Below are positions 19,673 through 32,542 of a stretch of 64,000 bases of DNA, one piece after another (position 1 is the first letter of the stretch; every line of letters begins with the position of its first letter). The notes under the pieces are model-generated. The model was not told the origin of the DNA. It was given only the letters and a program-made list of their open reading frames with translations, and made no database searches. Made by a program: the position numbers and the translations under genes. Origin of the DNA: Thereva unica (Eukaryota; Arthropoda; Insecta; Diptera; Therevidae); assembly GCA_949987705.1 (NCBI GenBank), contig OX465286.1, positions 9,179,959 through 9,243,958 of the forward strand, read 5' to 3'.

Positions 19673-20957
19673 GATGATGATGCTTTATTAGTTTCGTTCT
19701 TGGTCACACAAAAAAATCGCAAACGAATTTAGTCTCGGATTATTTTATCGTAATATATATTTATTAATTCTTGATAATAACGTGTTTTCGCAGCTCACAT
19801 AGACCTAATTGCACCAATAAGAATAAATAAATATGAATAAAAATTAATATAGAGAATCACAATTTTTTTATTGAAATAATTTAACTAAAAAAAATAAGCT
19901 TCTTTCCAATCTTTTTTTTTTTACTTTTTCAATTCACTTCATAAATCGATTAAATTCTCATTCAGATCGTGAATTAATTTTATATGAAATGAACTGGAAA
20001 ATTTAATATATAAATTTCGCCACACACAAAATGGCGGCGATTTACTTTGTGAAAAAGAAATTTAGATCAGAAATCCACTTTTTTTTATATGAAAGAAAAA
20101 AGTCACACAAATCGTGATCCACGCACCTTCACACGACCGGCTAACGAAACGAAAACGACGTGAATGAGGAAATTTTTCCAGCGGAACAAACCTGAACCAA
20201 AAATTAGATTTTAGAAAAAAAAAAGAATTCTGCATACAGCGCCTTTAGTAGCGGATAGAGAAATTATGTAGATATTTTCGTAAAATAGAAAATTCCGACA
20301 TTATTACATAGATGGCAGTGAACTCTCGCATTTTTAATGAAAACCAGGAAATGGGATATAATGAAATAATTATGAATTATTATTTTGATTTACTAGAGTA
20401 TAAGCAATTTCAAAGATTTTTGTCGAATTAGAGGGATGACTATTCATTAATGAGTTGCTTGAGGCATTAAATAAAAATATCGAGGGTTTATGTTATGTTT
20501 GTTTATAACATAATAGGTTATGTATGTTAATAATATTATAGACCGAAAGTCTTCTAGAATCTAATACATTATGTGCATATAAGATAAATGCGTATAGTGA
20601 CAATTGAGAATTGCCGACGATTTAACCGGTTAATTAGACTACCAAAGTTCAGTTTTGGTAGGATATTCCTTTAGCGGACGATACATCTCCTGGTAGTTTG
20701 ATACTGCCGGCATCACCGCCTTTGCCAGATGGTTAGAGGGTTTCATTTGTTTTTTATGTGACAGACTAGAGGCTTAGGGAAAGTCCCTTTGTACTGTCGA
20801 CAATCTATTTTTTCCGTATACACTGTCGAACAGCAGCTCTAGCCGGAAGATAGAGAGAAGAGAGGAAGGAACTGTTACAACCTAGCCGCGATATTTTTTT
20901 ATTACACCTACTCGCAACCATTTCGCGACTCTGACATCGGGGCATCGAGAACAACTC
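19673..20957 (-). promoter_or_regulatory. 5' region of the helicase gene with two YY1/Pho-like motifs nearby
   Basis: The start codon of the helicase reads out of this AT-rich block. An upstream non-coding exon is possible near 20130-20190 (a donor-like GTGCGTGG on the minus strand), but this is not proven. An identical 11-mer, aaaatggcggc, occurs at 20028-20038 here and at 19506-19516 in the first intron; it matches the core of YY1/Pho binding sites. No coding region is seen. Confidence 0.35.
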
Positions 20958-21250
20958 GCTGGAGTGTTATGCCTCCTGAAACGAGTTGAATCTCATCAAC
21001 CAACCGATGGCATGCGCTTGGTGGGGCGGGGAAGGACTAGGGAAGGCTATGACAGAAGGAATGTAAAGAGGGAAGAAGAGAGAGGGGAAGTTATGTAGGT
21101 GGAAAAGGCGAAGGACCGTCGGGCTGGCCGGGACTCGAACCCGGGACCTCTGGGACAGCTGTCAGGCGCCTTACGCCTAGACTACCGAGGCCTCCGCCTT
21201 GATTCGGGAGGCATGACACTCCGACCAGGCTATCTCCTGCTAACCCCGAC
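20958..21250 (-). mobile_element. tRNA-derived SINE-like element within an inverted repeat
   Basis: Minus strand carries a perfect box A (TAGTCTAGGCG, 21174-21184) and box B (GGTTCGAGTCC, 21131-21141) at tRNA spacing, with a 5-bp T stem (CCGGG/CCCGG). The acceptor ends do not pair, so it is not a working tRNA. A 20-bp inverted repeat with 2 mismatches (ggagtgttatgcctcctgaa at 20961-20980; complement at 21203-21222) brackets it. Confidence 0.7.
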
Positions 21251-21275
21251 GGTTGCATCTCGACCCCAGCCGACA

Positions 21276-21474
21276 GTCCTTGTGCTGAAAGGCGAGTCGT
21301 GATCCGTTACAAGTCGTTTGAGTTGAAGAAAATGACGTTCTTGCCGAATTACGTCAGTCAGCACAAGATCATAGAGTGGAACTGCCAAGTTGAGTTTAGG
21401 TCCCTGTAAGTCGTGATTCCACTGAAACGCCACTTTTTTCAATTTTCTCAATGACTCGACTTTCAGCACAGGCC
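21276..21474. mobile_element. Double-hairpin MITE, family A copy 5
   Basis: Decayed ends (gtccttgtgctgaaaggcg ... cgactttcagcacaggcc) and internal motifs as in other copies; inserted just beyond the SINE-like element. Confidence 0.75.
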
Positions 21475-22799
21475 GGCTGTTTAAAAAAAGAACTCTTACA
21501 ACATCTAAGAGCTGGGATGTGAGTTTTACCGCCTCCTACTCGCGATGCATCGCCCAGACTTCCCTTTACCTATACTATCCTTTTTCCATTCTTCGAGCTA
21601 AGGTTAGCATGACAGACTGGTAGTACAAAGGTGACAACTGAGCTTAGGAGTTCATATAAAAATAATATATAGTGTATAATTACCTTTGTAATATTTCTAT
21701 AACTCTTAGTTTCTTCACTTTCAAACTGTTTTTACAAAATTATTTAAAACATTTTGCTATCAATTTATTAGTTATAAATTCAAAATAAAAACTTTCTCAT
21801 AGTTTTAACACGCATGAATCTTTGTCTCTATTCGCGAATGACCCAAATTCCGTTACAACTTTCTCACAATAGCAACTGGAATGAAATAAAATTTGTGACC
21901 ATACAATGTGTGAGATACATGAATATATACATATATATATATAGTAATAAAAGTTATGAAAGGGTTATACTATCGTAGAAACTATCCGAGGGCCTGGAAG
22001 TACATATATGAAGAAGGAATATTCATGCCGAGGCAGAGGCAAACCAGAAATTATCTTAAATTATATTCTCTTACCCATAAAACATATAGATTATCCCAAT
22101 CTCCCAGAGCCATATATATACCTAAAGTGGAGCAACAAATTTGCCACCTATTCAAAGCTATAAAATAGTCATAAGTCATTCCATATGACAGGTGACCCAT
22201 TACATACTCCATATTCATTTCTCGTCGATCTGGATCCTCTGGATCATAAATGGTCGCACATATAAAATAGTATTCATAGTATCTCACCCCCTTTTTTTTG
22301 GTGTGCTGCTGGCTAAAATGTTTAATCCACATATGAAACACCAAAAGTGTAAATAAAAATGGGTGGGCATTAGTACAGAGATTAGTAGTGAGAATAGAAG
22401 TAGGGAGATGTAAATTAACGTGACTGGGCGCAATCCACTAAACAACAGATAACAGATAACCAGATATAGTAGGCTTAAATTGTTTACACGCTATTTTATC
22501 TTACTAAAGTACATTGAAAAATGGAGTATGAAAAGCAGCATTTGTAGCCCTTCCTGTTATTAAGCGCGTGACTTTTTTTGTTGTTGAAATGATCTAGGAA
22601 TAGCAGTTTAGATTCAAAAAAAAAACATTGGATTGAGTTAATATAAATAGAATATAGTGTTTTAGAATATGGAAACAATTAAACCGCTATTTCTTTCTAT
22701 GTCTTATAAAAAATGTAGAAGAGGCATTCAGCTTATGTTTAATATATACACAAATTAATTATTGCTACCGTTTTAATCGAGGAATTCTTTCGTATATTT
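21475..22799. other. Gene-free spacer
   Basis: Two opposite overlapping frames near 21956-22344 have no recognisable domain. Nothing else supported. Confidence 0.4.
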
Positions 22800-23905
22800 T
22801 CTTCTTCTTCTTCGACTTCGATGGCTCTACAGCCCAATTCGAGCCTTGTCCTCCATCAGCTTCTTCCTCCAGACGTCTTTCTGCTCCGCAGCTTGTCTGC
22901 AGTTTGTTGTGTTGAGCAGTTTTGCTGAAACGGCCTTAACATTGTCTTCCCACCTTGACCGTGGTTTGTCAACTGGTCTTTTGCTATCTGGTAGGGCTTT
23001 TTTGGTATCCTTAAGTCATCCATTCTTTGGACATGACCGGGCCAACGTGAACGCAGTAGCTTGGCATGGGTCGAAAGTTTACACTCTTTGTATAAGTCGT
23101 ACAATACGTGATTGTAGCCGTATTCTCTATGCAGTCTTCATTGATTGGGCCGTATATCCTTCGGAGAACCTTCCTTTCAAATATGTATATCCATCATGTC
23201 GGCAGATTTCTGAGAGATACTCCATGCTTCACATCCATACGTAGCTACTGTACGTATAATGGTTTTGTAGATTCTTATTTTGATTATTCTTCTTTGTACG
23301 TCTATCATTTCATCGTTGTCTTCGCTGACTGTGGACCCCAGATAGTTAAATTGGTTCACCCGTTCAAAGTTATATTCCCGCCAGGTGGTGTTGTGGTTTC
23401 TTCTTCTTCTTCTTTCCACCCTTGACTGAATTAGAATCTTGGTCTCTAAGGTATGACAGTGATCTGGCAAGGCAGTTTATATCGTCGGCATATTCTGCCA
23501 ACTGTTTGGATTTGTTAAGCAGGATTGCGTTCGCATCAATGTTTACCTTGCGAATTGCTCCTTCCAGGCAGAGATTAAATAGCATGGGTGCTAGCCCATC
23601 GCCCTGCTTTAAGCCTTGCTTGACTTGGAAGTCAACTCCGTCAATTCTCCTTGTATTCTGACTGCACACCTTGAGTTTTCCATTGTCATTTTTGTTAGTT
23701 TATTTTATTTTATTTTTGTTTAGGTCCAGCATTGTTGCATACATTTGCTCCCTGTCGTCGATGCTGTCGTATGCTTGTTCAAAATCGATGAAAAGTTGAT
23801 ACACGTCGATGTTGTATTCCCAGCATTTTCGGAGGATTTGCCTTATTGAAACAAGTTGATCCATTGTTGACCTAACTTCTTCTGCATCCAGGTTGGTATT
23901 CACTT
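22800..23905 (-). pseudogene. RTE-like LINE fragment, reverse transcriptase
   Basis: Read on the minus strand: FIDFEQAYDSID (motif A, about 23800), GLKQGDGLAPMLFNLCLEGAI, then LAEYADDINCLARS (YADD, about 23490), FNYLGSTVSEDN and TYGCEAWS, RRIYGP, ending in an A/G-rich tail (cttcttcttc on plus). Broken by frameshifts and one A-rich slip near 23400. The 3' end is shared with 61885-62270. Confidence 0.85.
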
Positions 23906-24309
23906 ATTGAGACTTCTGCATAAGGTTCCAGGCTGCCAGGGAGGGATTTCCTTCATTTCCTTCTAGGACATTCCCCATGGAACTGGGAAATATTTGGCAA
24001 TGTCATCACAGAAAAGATAAATAGTCTAATAATAGTATAAATTTTATGTCCGAGGCTATTACATGGTACGAAATGTGCAAATGTGGCCTATTCCCGAACG
24101 AATCGTTGGGATACGCGCATATTTGATTTCGAAGGCAACACCATTTCATCCAGCTGTGCAGCGAACTGTGCAGCGTTCACAGAAGGAGAGTGCAAGAGAA
24201 TACCGAATTCATCAAAAGCGTTATCAACGAAATTGGACAACAATTAAGACGAATGAAGCTTTTGTTCGAAAAGTAGAGGAAATAACTTTGGTCATTATAT
24301 TTATTTAAA
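23906..24309. other. Gene-free spacer
   Basis: An 81-codon frame at 24063-24308 has no recognised domain. Confidence 0.35.
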
Positions 24310-24465
24310 AGGAAGTGTCTTATCGGACGTAGAGTCGACGACCGAGTTGACGAGAGTCGACCGAGTTGACGAAAGAGTCAGCCAACTCTCTCTCTGACTC
24401 TTTCGTCAACTCGGTCGACTACCGTCAACTCTGTCGTCGACTCTGCGTCCTATAAGACACTTCCT
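24310..24465. mobile_element. Palindromic 156-bp MITE
   Basis: Ends aggaagtgtcttatcggacg and near-complement; flanked by ATTTAAA at 24303-24309 and 24466-24472 (8 bp if the end base is shifted). Almost the whole element folds on itself, built from gagtcgac and gagttgac repeats. TSD length points to hAT-like or similar mobilisation. Confidence 0.85.
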
Positions 24466-24472
24466 ATTTAAA

Positions 24473-27258
24473 ATATTACAGTGTAATAATTACATTATAA
24501 AGTTACGCTCTGCATCAATTCTGCGATTTATTACTAATGATTTGTTCTCTCTCATATAATCTTAAGTTTGCAGCCTCTTTGGACATTTAGTTTAAAAGCC
24601 AGGATGATGCAAGTGCTCCCCCCCCCTACCCTAGCACCTCTCCTACGGCGCTAACCTTGTCAAGGTCTACCGGGTCACCTAATATACACTAAATATTGAC
24701 TAAAAAGCAAAATATATCCTAGTAATTGTCAACTTTATAGCACCATTCTCAATTGCTTAGATTTCATTGAAGACCAGAAGCAATTAGGTGTGTTCGATGA
24801 CTGCTCCAGCTCGAGCAGAAAAAATAAGCAATTTGCGTTCATTGCGATTCTTTTTAACGATTATTTTCTACATTCAATTGCTCTGCTCTGTGTTCTTATC
24901 AGTTCCAGATCAGTAACTTCCTTCGTTCCTTTAAAAAATCACATATAAATCTCTTATGGCATAGAGAACTGCACTCGGAATATATCTGTGCTAGTTGCAA
25001 ATTTGTTTCCTATACAATTATTATAATAATAGCCAAGAGGAACTAGAAAAATCCGAATGAGAAACATAATTCAAGGCCTACCCTCTATATGTACCATATA
25101 TGCTGATCACATGGCCCTTTTCATATAGTAAAAAAAGGGCACAGTTTGGATATTTTCCGTGTGCATTTTTCTCAGCAAAGTACTTTTTAACAATGGAGAA
25201 TTGTTACATAAATAGCAACAAAACAAAAAAAGAGGAAGGATGTGTACGTTGGTAGATGCTTTGCACCCGGCTTGAGCTGAGATAATAATTATGCTCTCCT
25301 CTCTGGGATAAATGTTATATTTCTTTTGTTTATTAGGACGAGAAAAAGGATAAATTACAGGAGGATTACATCACTTGGATGTAAAAAATAAATGATAAGG
25401 AATGAAGGCTAAGGCGGATAAGTCGCGCATATATGGGCGAAGTATGCAAATCCTTGCACATTATAAACACAAAAAACAGGAGGCAAAAGCCATGTAGTTT
25501 CAAACAAAACATATATATGTAGATAGGTGGGAGAGAGAGATAAAAATGAACAATTTGCTTTCTAGTGTATTGTTTAACAACATATGCTGCAGCAACAGCC
25601 CCATCATCATCATCACTATTTACAACAGCAACAACAACAAAAACAAAAACGTTAGCAAAAAAAAAACGGAATTTTTATGCATAGAAAATGTGATGGGTGG
25701 GGGGGGCTCCATGATAATGTATCGTAGGGTTAAAGTGGAGGGGTTAAATAATATAGTGCAACAGAACTATACACCGAACTGTTTACACCTATGGTCCTCC
25801 CCCAAAAATATGGGGATAGATACAACAATAGAAAAAAATAAAAAAAAACTACAACAAGATCTTATAGAGAGTATATTTCTACTTGTGATGTTTCAACAAT
25901 CAGAATCAGTCAAGCCAAGTGGGGCCCCCTGAATGGAATTTATTCAGTGAATGTTTAGCCAGTACAGGCTCTGTTAAGTGTTCGAGAGGTGTTCATTCCC
26001 AATCTGTTTGAATCCACAACCGGTAGCAAAACGGTCGAATATATATACAAAAAAATATATAAGGAATTCATATGAAAAATGTACTTATCTACTTAAATTA
26101 TATTAAAAAACTAAACTACAAATAAAGTATAGCTTACATTATAAAAAAAATAGATAAAATAATAAAAAAAATATTAAAATAGTTAAGTGCAGAGTTTTAT
26201 AAAAATATAACGAATGGATTATTGAGAGAAAAAGTGGAATAATAAAATTCCTTTCGATTTGTTGCATACACATACAAAAAGTGTGGTTTCTCGTTATTTA
26301 ACACAGAAATTAAATTTGAAAATAAAAAAGAAATTAATTAATTAATAACATTCAGTGATTTATTTATTGAGTGCCATTTAGTAGTAAATAAAAACATAAT
26401 TAAACTAAAATCCCGCACTCTGGGTTTCGATATAAAAACTAAAAATATAAACAGTGATTCGAAAGTATCTAAAATCTAATATTAACGAGGGAATCATTGT
26501 TTTTTGTTTTAAATTAACAAACAGTCTTTGAAAAAAAAGGAGTAAATTTTTATCGGTTTCTAGGTAAGTATCGTTGGAATTGTTTCCTCCTATATATAAA
26601 AACAGCTATATCATATTTTGTATAATAAGGTAGAATTTATAGTTAAATTTATATTTTTATGACGATTCGAAGTTCATAGTTTAGAAGCGGAAGGATTAAA
26701 TTATAAGATATTAAAGGAAAGTATGTTTTAGAAGTAAAATCTATCTAGTTAAGTGGCAGGAAAGTGACAGAGAATACTTGAATAGTAGGCTATGTAATTT
26801 TCTTCGAAACAAAACATGCAGATAGATGTCTCTGTACTTCCGATCCTTCATAAATGGAATCAATTTAGGACGCTGTGTCCGGTAATCAAGCCAATCAGTG
26901 TAGTACTAACCTCCTTTATACTGCGCCCCCCCCCCCCCCCCAACAGCGAGACGATTACATGAAGAGTTCACACCAAACGCAAGGCATGCAGATCTAGTGC
27001 TGCTCGTGGTATGTGTCATGAAGATACTGTCAAGCTGTGTTGATCACCAAATAGCTGTATGCGGTGTGTCAGAGCGAAGATGTTCACTTTGTCATATTGT
27101 CTTAAAATCATCGATAATCGGTTATGCTAACAAGAATAATATAACTGAGAATACCCAGGTACTCTCAAGGGCAGTATATCAGACTGATTTGTAAATTTAG
27201 TCTCACTTGTCCATATATGGCTGTAATTGCTGACTGGTGGTATAAAGAGTTACACCTA
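24473..27258. other. Gene-free AT-rich region, possible 5' UTR exon of the GABA transporter
   Basis: No coding domain. A consensus donor (ctag|gtaagtat) lies at about 26571 after AT-rich DNA and could end a non-coding first exon spliced to 32515; this is only a guess. Poly-C of about 20 lies near 26928. Confidence 0.3.
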
Positions 27259-27620
27259 AAGCCCGTTATGCTAGGCTCAAGAAATTTGGTCAAGAAATCT
27301 TCTGCTTTTATTTCGCTATAAGAAAAATATGACAACAGTTCAAAACTTTTGACAGTTCCTTATTTTCATTGCAAACATTATTTAAATTGTTTTATGATTG
27401 TTTGTAGAATTAATGAAATTGTTTTAATTATAGTAAATAATTAAAAAAGAATTAATAGAATATGAATAAAAAACGAACAGGATGCTATTTTTATCCGCAA
27501 TGATAAGTTACTTAAATATATCGGCAGTTATTTCTGGAGTAAAAACTAAAATTTTATCAAAAGCGACATCTGCGTGTCATTACAAAAAAAAAACGATATT
27601 ATTATTTCAATAAAGATTCA
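27259..27620. repeat. Dispersed repeat, family J copy 1
   Basis: Starts aagcccgttatgctaggctc, contains ctggagtaaaaactaaaattt and aaaagcgacatctgcgtgtc. Shares these blocks with 30100-30560 and 45640-45945. Truncated next to the family C MITE. Confidence 0.65.
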
Positions 27621-27623
27621 ATA

Positions 27624-27809
27624 GCCTCATTTTACACGATGAAACACGAAACAAAAAGTTTCCTTCAAGTTTGCTCAGTTTGAAGGGAAGAAGTGAGAGA
27701 GGGCTTGAGAGAGGAAGTGTTTCTTCAAGCCCTCTCTCATCCCTCCCGATCAAAACGAGCAAGCTTGCAGGAAACTTTTTGTTTCGTGTTTCATCGTGTA
27801 AAATGAGGC
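27624..27809. mobile_element. Palindromic MITE, family C copy 1
   Basis: About 40-bp perfect end repeats (gcctcattttacacgatgaa and complement) with AATA on both sides (27620-27623, 27810-27813). Centre holds ccctctctca/tgagagaggg arms. 186 bp. Confidence 0.88.
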
Positions 27810-27813
27810 AATA

Positions 27814-30099
27814 AGATCGAAATTGTTTCAATAAAGATACTACATATTGTACTCAAGAGAAAGGGCATTAACCATATTAATTTTTTCACTATAATAAAAA
27901 AGTCTAAGCCACTTTACCCGCATTTACTTCACCCCTACACAGCAAATATCATTTATATTATATTTAATAGGGCTTCGCAGACACGTTTTTTTTTTGTCCA
28001 TAAAATAATATTGAATTATTTAACTCGAAGATTCATATACATATATGCAACATAACATATATAAAACATAATCATTCCTATATATCTATATACATATACA
28101 TATAGATGTGTGCGCTAATATATAATGTATATTTACCACCCCGGATATCCGTGTCACACTTACTCTAATAATAATAACGCTCATATTCCAAATGGGTGAT
28201 CTACATCAACACAATTGCGGATCAAAAAAAAAAAATGTTAAAAAAAAATAAAATAAAAGACCGAAATCAAAATACAAAAAAAAATATCTCTCACATTTAC
28301 AACCGGAACTTAGAAATAATATAGGGGGAACTTGGGGCTGCGACCGCATTTTTTTTATCACTTAATAAGGCGATGATACCAGCCTATACTAACTATACAA
28401 TGCCCATCGCTTTGAATTGATTTAGTAAAAAGGGGGAAAGAGTGTGAGGATAATATGCAACTTAATAGGATAATTATTATCGGCTATCCGACATTGTAGT
28501 TACTGTATATCCTACACACGCACTGAAGCAAATAAAATTAATATTTAATTTACAATCCCCGTACAATATTTCGACTGAGCTTAGATTCTATTGTATAGGT
28601 TAGTTATAGTATAATGCAGTCACACTAAAAGTCATAGCATAACACTAAAAGTCATAGCATAAATCGATTTATCTAGATTAGATGCTTTTAAGTGTTCTTA
28701 AGTAATCCATTGAGTTAAAAAACTACATTCGGCAAAAGAACAAACGTTTTCTGAAGCTGAAGTCAATTGATGTTCTCAACCATATAGATTGGGGCTAGTT
28801 TAAATTCTGTTTAAAACTGTAATTAACTTACGACATTTGTGTGACACAGCATATATGTAGACTACAAATTGGCTAAATCCGAGTGGCTCACGGAAATGCC
28901 TCACGAATTATATACTGAAATCACCCAATGCAAGACATAAACCCACCCTTAAAAATGAATGTATATATGCACATAGAGAGAAGATACAAAGATATTCTTT
29001 TAATAAAATATATATAGAGTTTTATTATTATTTTCAAATAATTCCTTTTTATGCTATTTAAAAAGATAGAACCGAAATTGATTTGGGACATTTTGGTATA
29101 TAGCTTAAAAAGACCAACAAAAAAAAACGCATGCTACTTTAGTGGCAAACGAAAAAAAAGTAGGGAGCAACGGCGTGGCATACCGGACATCGCTTGTTAA
29201 GAAAAGCAACCCATTCATATAATAATGTACCAATGTAGGTGCTGCTGCTGTCTCTAAAGAGGGATCGAGACTAGATAGTACAGATTCATTTTAAATATGA
29301 TGCTCTAGCTTGTTACTAAATTCATACAATTCCACTAGTTATAAAGAAGGCGATTTTTAGTTTAAGAGTGAAGTACAGAATAATAAAACAGTTATTATTT
29401 ATCACTACACCGCCCTAACACCATAGGGTGTGCTAGTAATTTGTTCTTCCTATATTAGTGATTTATTTTTTTGTTTTGCTTTTTTTTTTTGTTTCTTGAA
29501 AAAATTTGGAATTACATTCTTTCGATTACAGGTAGAGTATTGTTGGATGTTATTTTATTTTATTTATAATTTAAGTAAAGATCTTTAAGTAATATTGTAG
29601 GGCGGATATTACTTTTGTTGACTGCCTGCTTTATTTACTTAATATAATTTTAAATCTATTAATTACTTAATTAGATAAATATATAAATTAAATCGTGTTT
29701 CATAAAAATCAATTAAAATAAGTATACATTGGGTGAAAAGTTACCAAATCCAAAAATTCTTTATGCTAATTTTATCCATTTCTTGTTAGTTTAGAACTTT
29801 TTTTGTTTGCATCCTATATAGTGTAGTGTCCACTATTCTTCTGGTAAATCATAAGAAGAATATTATCTAAAATAATATAAAAAAAAGTAATTATTTACAT
29901 GGTATTATTTCATAATAATTATTATTAATAAAGAGTATCTACAGAAACTCGATGTTGAACTGTTCCCTCTCTTTTAGGGCGCCTCCATTTTGTATTTTTA
30001 AGACAAATTTTAAATTTCTTAAATTATTATAAGAGAAAAGATTTTTTTAAAACAATTTTATTAATTAAAAAATGTAATTATATCGTCATTTTTAATTTA
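27814..30099. other. Gene-free AT-rich spacer
   Basis: No coding region. A short tandem duplication (about 20 bases, cactaaaagtcatagcata) lies near 28622-28661. Confidence 0.45.
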
Positions 30100-30560
30100 A
30101 AGCTTATGCTAAGAAACAGAGAAATTTTTGCGCATTTATTCCCAAAAGAAACAAATGACAATAGTTCAGAATTTTTGACAGTTATTTTATTTTCATTGCT
30201 GACATTATATAAATTGTTTAGAATTAATAAAATTGTTTTAATTAGTAAAGAATTAAATAAGAATTCGAAAAAAAAATGAATAAAACCCAACAGTATGTTA
30301 TTTTTAGCCTTGCGGACAGTTACTTTCAATTTTAAAAACCGTCATGACACGTCCGTTAAAATTTTACCTTATTTCTGGAGGAGAAACGAAAATTTTATGA
30401 AAAGCGACATCTATGTGTCATTAAAAAATACGATATTTCTGGTGTAATTTCTTGAGTATAGCATACTGGTTACAGAAATTATAATACAGAAAATATTTTA
30501 TATTTCTTGACCATATTTTTTTTGCCTAGGCTTTTAGATAGGCAAAGAAATTTCTTGGCA
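30100..30560. repeat. Dispersed repeat, family J copy 2
   Basis: Shares tttgacagtta, ttatttctggaggagaaac, aaaagcgacatct and acgatatttctggtgtaatttc with copies 1 and 3; ends near cttttagataggcaaagaaatt. Confidence 0.65.
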
Positions 30561-31192
30561 ATTTATTTCGAAATTCGAAAGTAATTTAAAAATATGAGCT
30601 TTGTGGAAATATACATAGTTTGATAGCGATGAGGGGGAGAGGGAAGAGTTAAGGCTTACAGCAATAAGGATTAATACAAATCCTTTGTGGCTGCCTGTTT
30701 GACGCAAATATTTCATTTTTTCTTAACAATTTAAAAGATTTATTTCTCTTCAGATTTAGACAATATTTTAGAATAAACAGATCTATCATCTGAAGAGAGT
30801 ATTTTTGAGAATGAACTTTGTCGATTGATAATAAAATTTGTTTCGACAGCTATCGTCGCTTTTTATTTAAAATAAAATGGTCATCTAAAAATTGTGACAA
30901 TTATCTATGAGAAATACAACTTCGGGAATGTCCCACTCTCACGTTTATGACAATTGTCACTCCGGTGACTACGACTATACGAAAATAGGTTTGTCACATT
31001 TTCCAATGGGTGACGTAACAACGAAAACATTTTGCTGAGGCCAAGTTATATACAATATCGCGATATTGGGCAAATACTATTAATAATTTGGTTTAAGCAT
31101 TTGATAAAATAGCAACGATACATAGTTTATAGCTACTCCAAAAATAATTTAAATTATGATTCATACAAGATTTTTATCGTATAAACGGGATA
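30561..31192. other. Gene-free spacer
   Basis: AT-rich, nothing recognised. Confidence 0.4.
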
Positions 31193-31306
31193 ATTCGAAT
31201 AATGGCTTACCCGGAGGCTAGACGATCAATTTTTCAACTACAATATTGCATTGCAGTATTATTAAAAAAGATCGTCTAGCCCCCGCGAGTAAGCCATTAC
31301 TCGAAT
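31193..31306. repeat. Inverted repeat, about 36-bp arms
   Basis: Arms 31193-31227 (attcgaataatggcttaccc) and 31270-31306 pair around a 42-base loop; likely a short MITE. Confidence 0.7.
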
Positions 31307-32514
31307 CCGATATTGCATGCAATATTTTAAATAATTTAAATTGCGCATATGCAAGAAATTCAGAATATTTTAAAAACAAAATGACGGACCCGGGATTATT
31401 TGAATGTGAATTAAATTAATTTTTTTAAAGCCAAAGTTCTAGGCTGTTAGCTATTAGAATTTTCAAATCTCCCCGTTGTGTTGGATAGTGTTCTTGATAA
31501 TTATCGGGGACAAGACTTTGTATTGAAGCTGCACAGAGCAGAACAGATTAAACAAACGCAGCAAATAAACCAATTCACATATTTCAATAGGGTGGCCTCG
31601 AATTGCACAAATTACTTTATTGAGATTTATGATTCCTTGGGTGACAAGGGTCCTGAGCAGGCTACCTGATGGCGAGCTCAGAGCATACGTTGTCGTAAAA
31701 CTCGTCGCATCTACGCAGGACAACGCAAAATGTGCCCGGTTGAATTAAAATTTTTAACGCATGCGCAGGAGCAATGTTCTCGGTAGAATTGAAATTTATA
31801 AACGCATGAAACTTAGAATGTGTGCGTTGAACAAAAATATTTTGAGCATGCACAGAGTCCGAATCTTGCTCTACGAAAAAAAAAACGTAGAGCAGTGCTA
31901 CAAGATAATCCAGTTCAACTTAGAGCAAACTCATGAACACGAATTTCTCATGAAATACATTTTGCTGAGATATCTCAGTCTATCTCAACCTAGAGCAGCT
32001 CATTAAACACAACTATAATTTACTCATAGGCGCCAAACCGCCGAAAATCAAATTAGTAGCTTGAAATGAGTTTTGCCCATACAAATTGACGTTTGAATTG
32101 CTAGTTTTGGCACATGCCCTTATTCGATTGCATATTAAATACCCGTTAATACGTTAACTCAAAATTTTGGGGTAATTTTCAAGTTAAATCGATTTAATTT
32201 TGGGGCTATAAACAATATAACGCGACTATCATATAACGCGACATTTAAAATTATTGTAATAATAAAATTCGATATGAAAATAATTTTAACTTCCCTGTAT
32301 AATAATTTTTAGTGGGTTTCCTTCCTGCTGCAGGTTATATTAGATTTATTGTCCATTTTGTTGTGAAAATAAAAAAGTTAAATTTTTAATTGCATAATCA
32401 TGATGACGCCTAAAATAAAGAATAAAGTTTTATTGATAATTTGTAATGTTCGTATGTAAATCTAAATTACTTTTCTTTATTAATTATTTTTTTTTTTGTT
32501 TATTTAATTCACAG
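31307..32514. other. Gene-free DNA upstream of the GABA transporter
   Basis: AT-rich; ends in a pyrimidine-rich acceptor at 32511-32514, so this is probably an intron in the transporter 5' UTR. Confidence 0.45.
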
Positions 32515-32542
32515 AAAAACAATTAATATCATCGGTTCAATT

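Noticed and set aside
21119..21195. A tRNA gene on the minus strand
   Set aside because: A and B boxes and the T stem are good, but the acceptor ends do not pair, so it is better read as a tRNA-derived SINE-like element.
21956..22344. Opposed frames of 70 and 97 codons
   Set aside because: They overlap on opposite strands, show no domain and lie in AT-rich DNA.
24063..24308. 81-codon frame before the palindromic MITE
   Set aside because: No recognisable motif; runs into the MITE target site.
27624..27809. A microRNA precursor
   Set aside because: The stem is far longer than a miRNA hairpin, and a second copy plus flanking duplications show it is a MITE.
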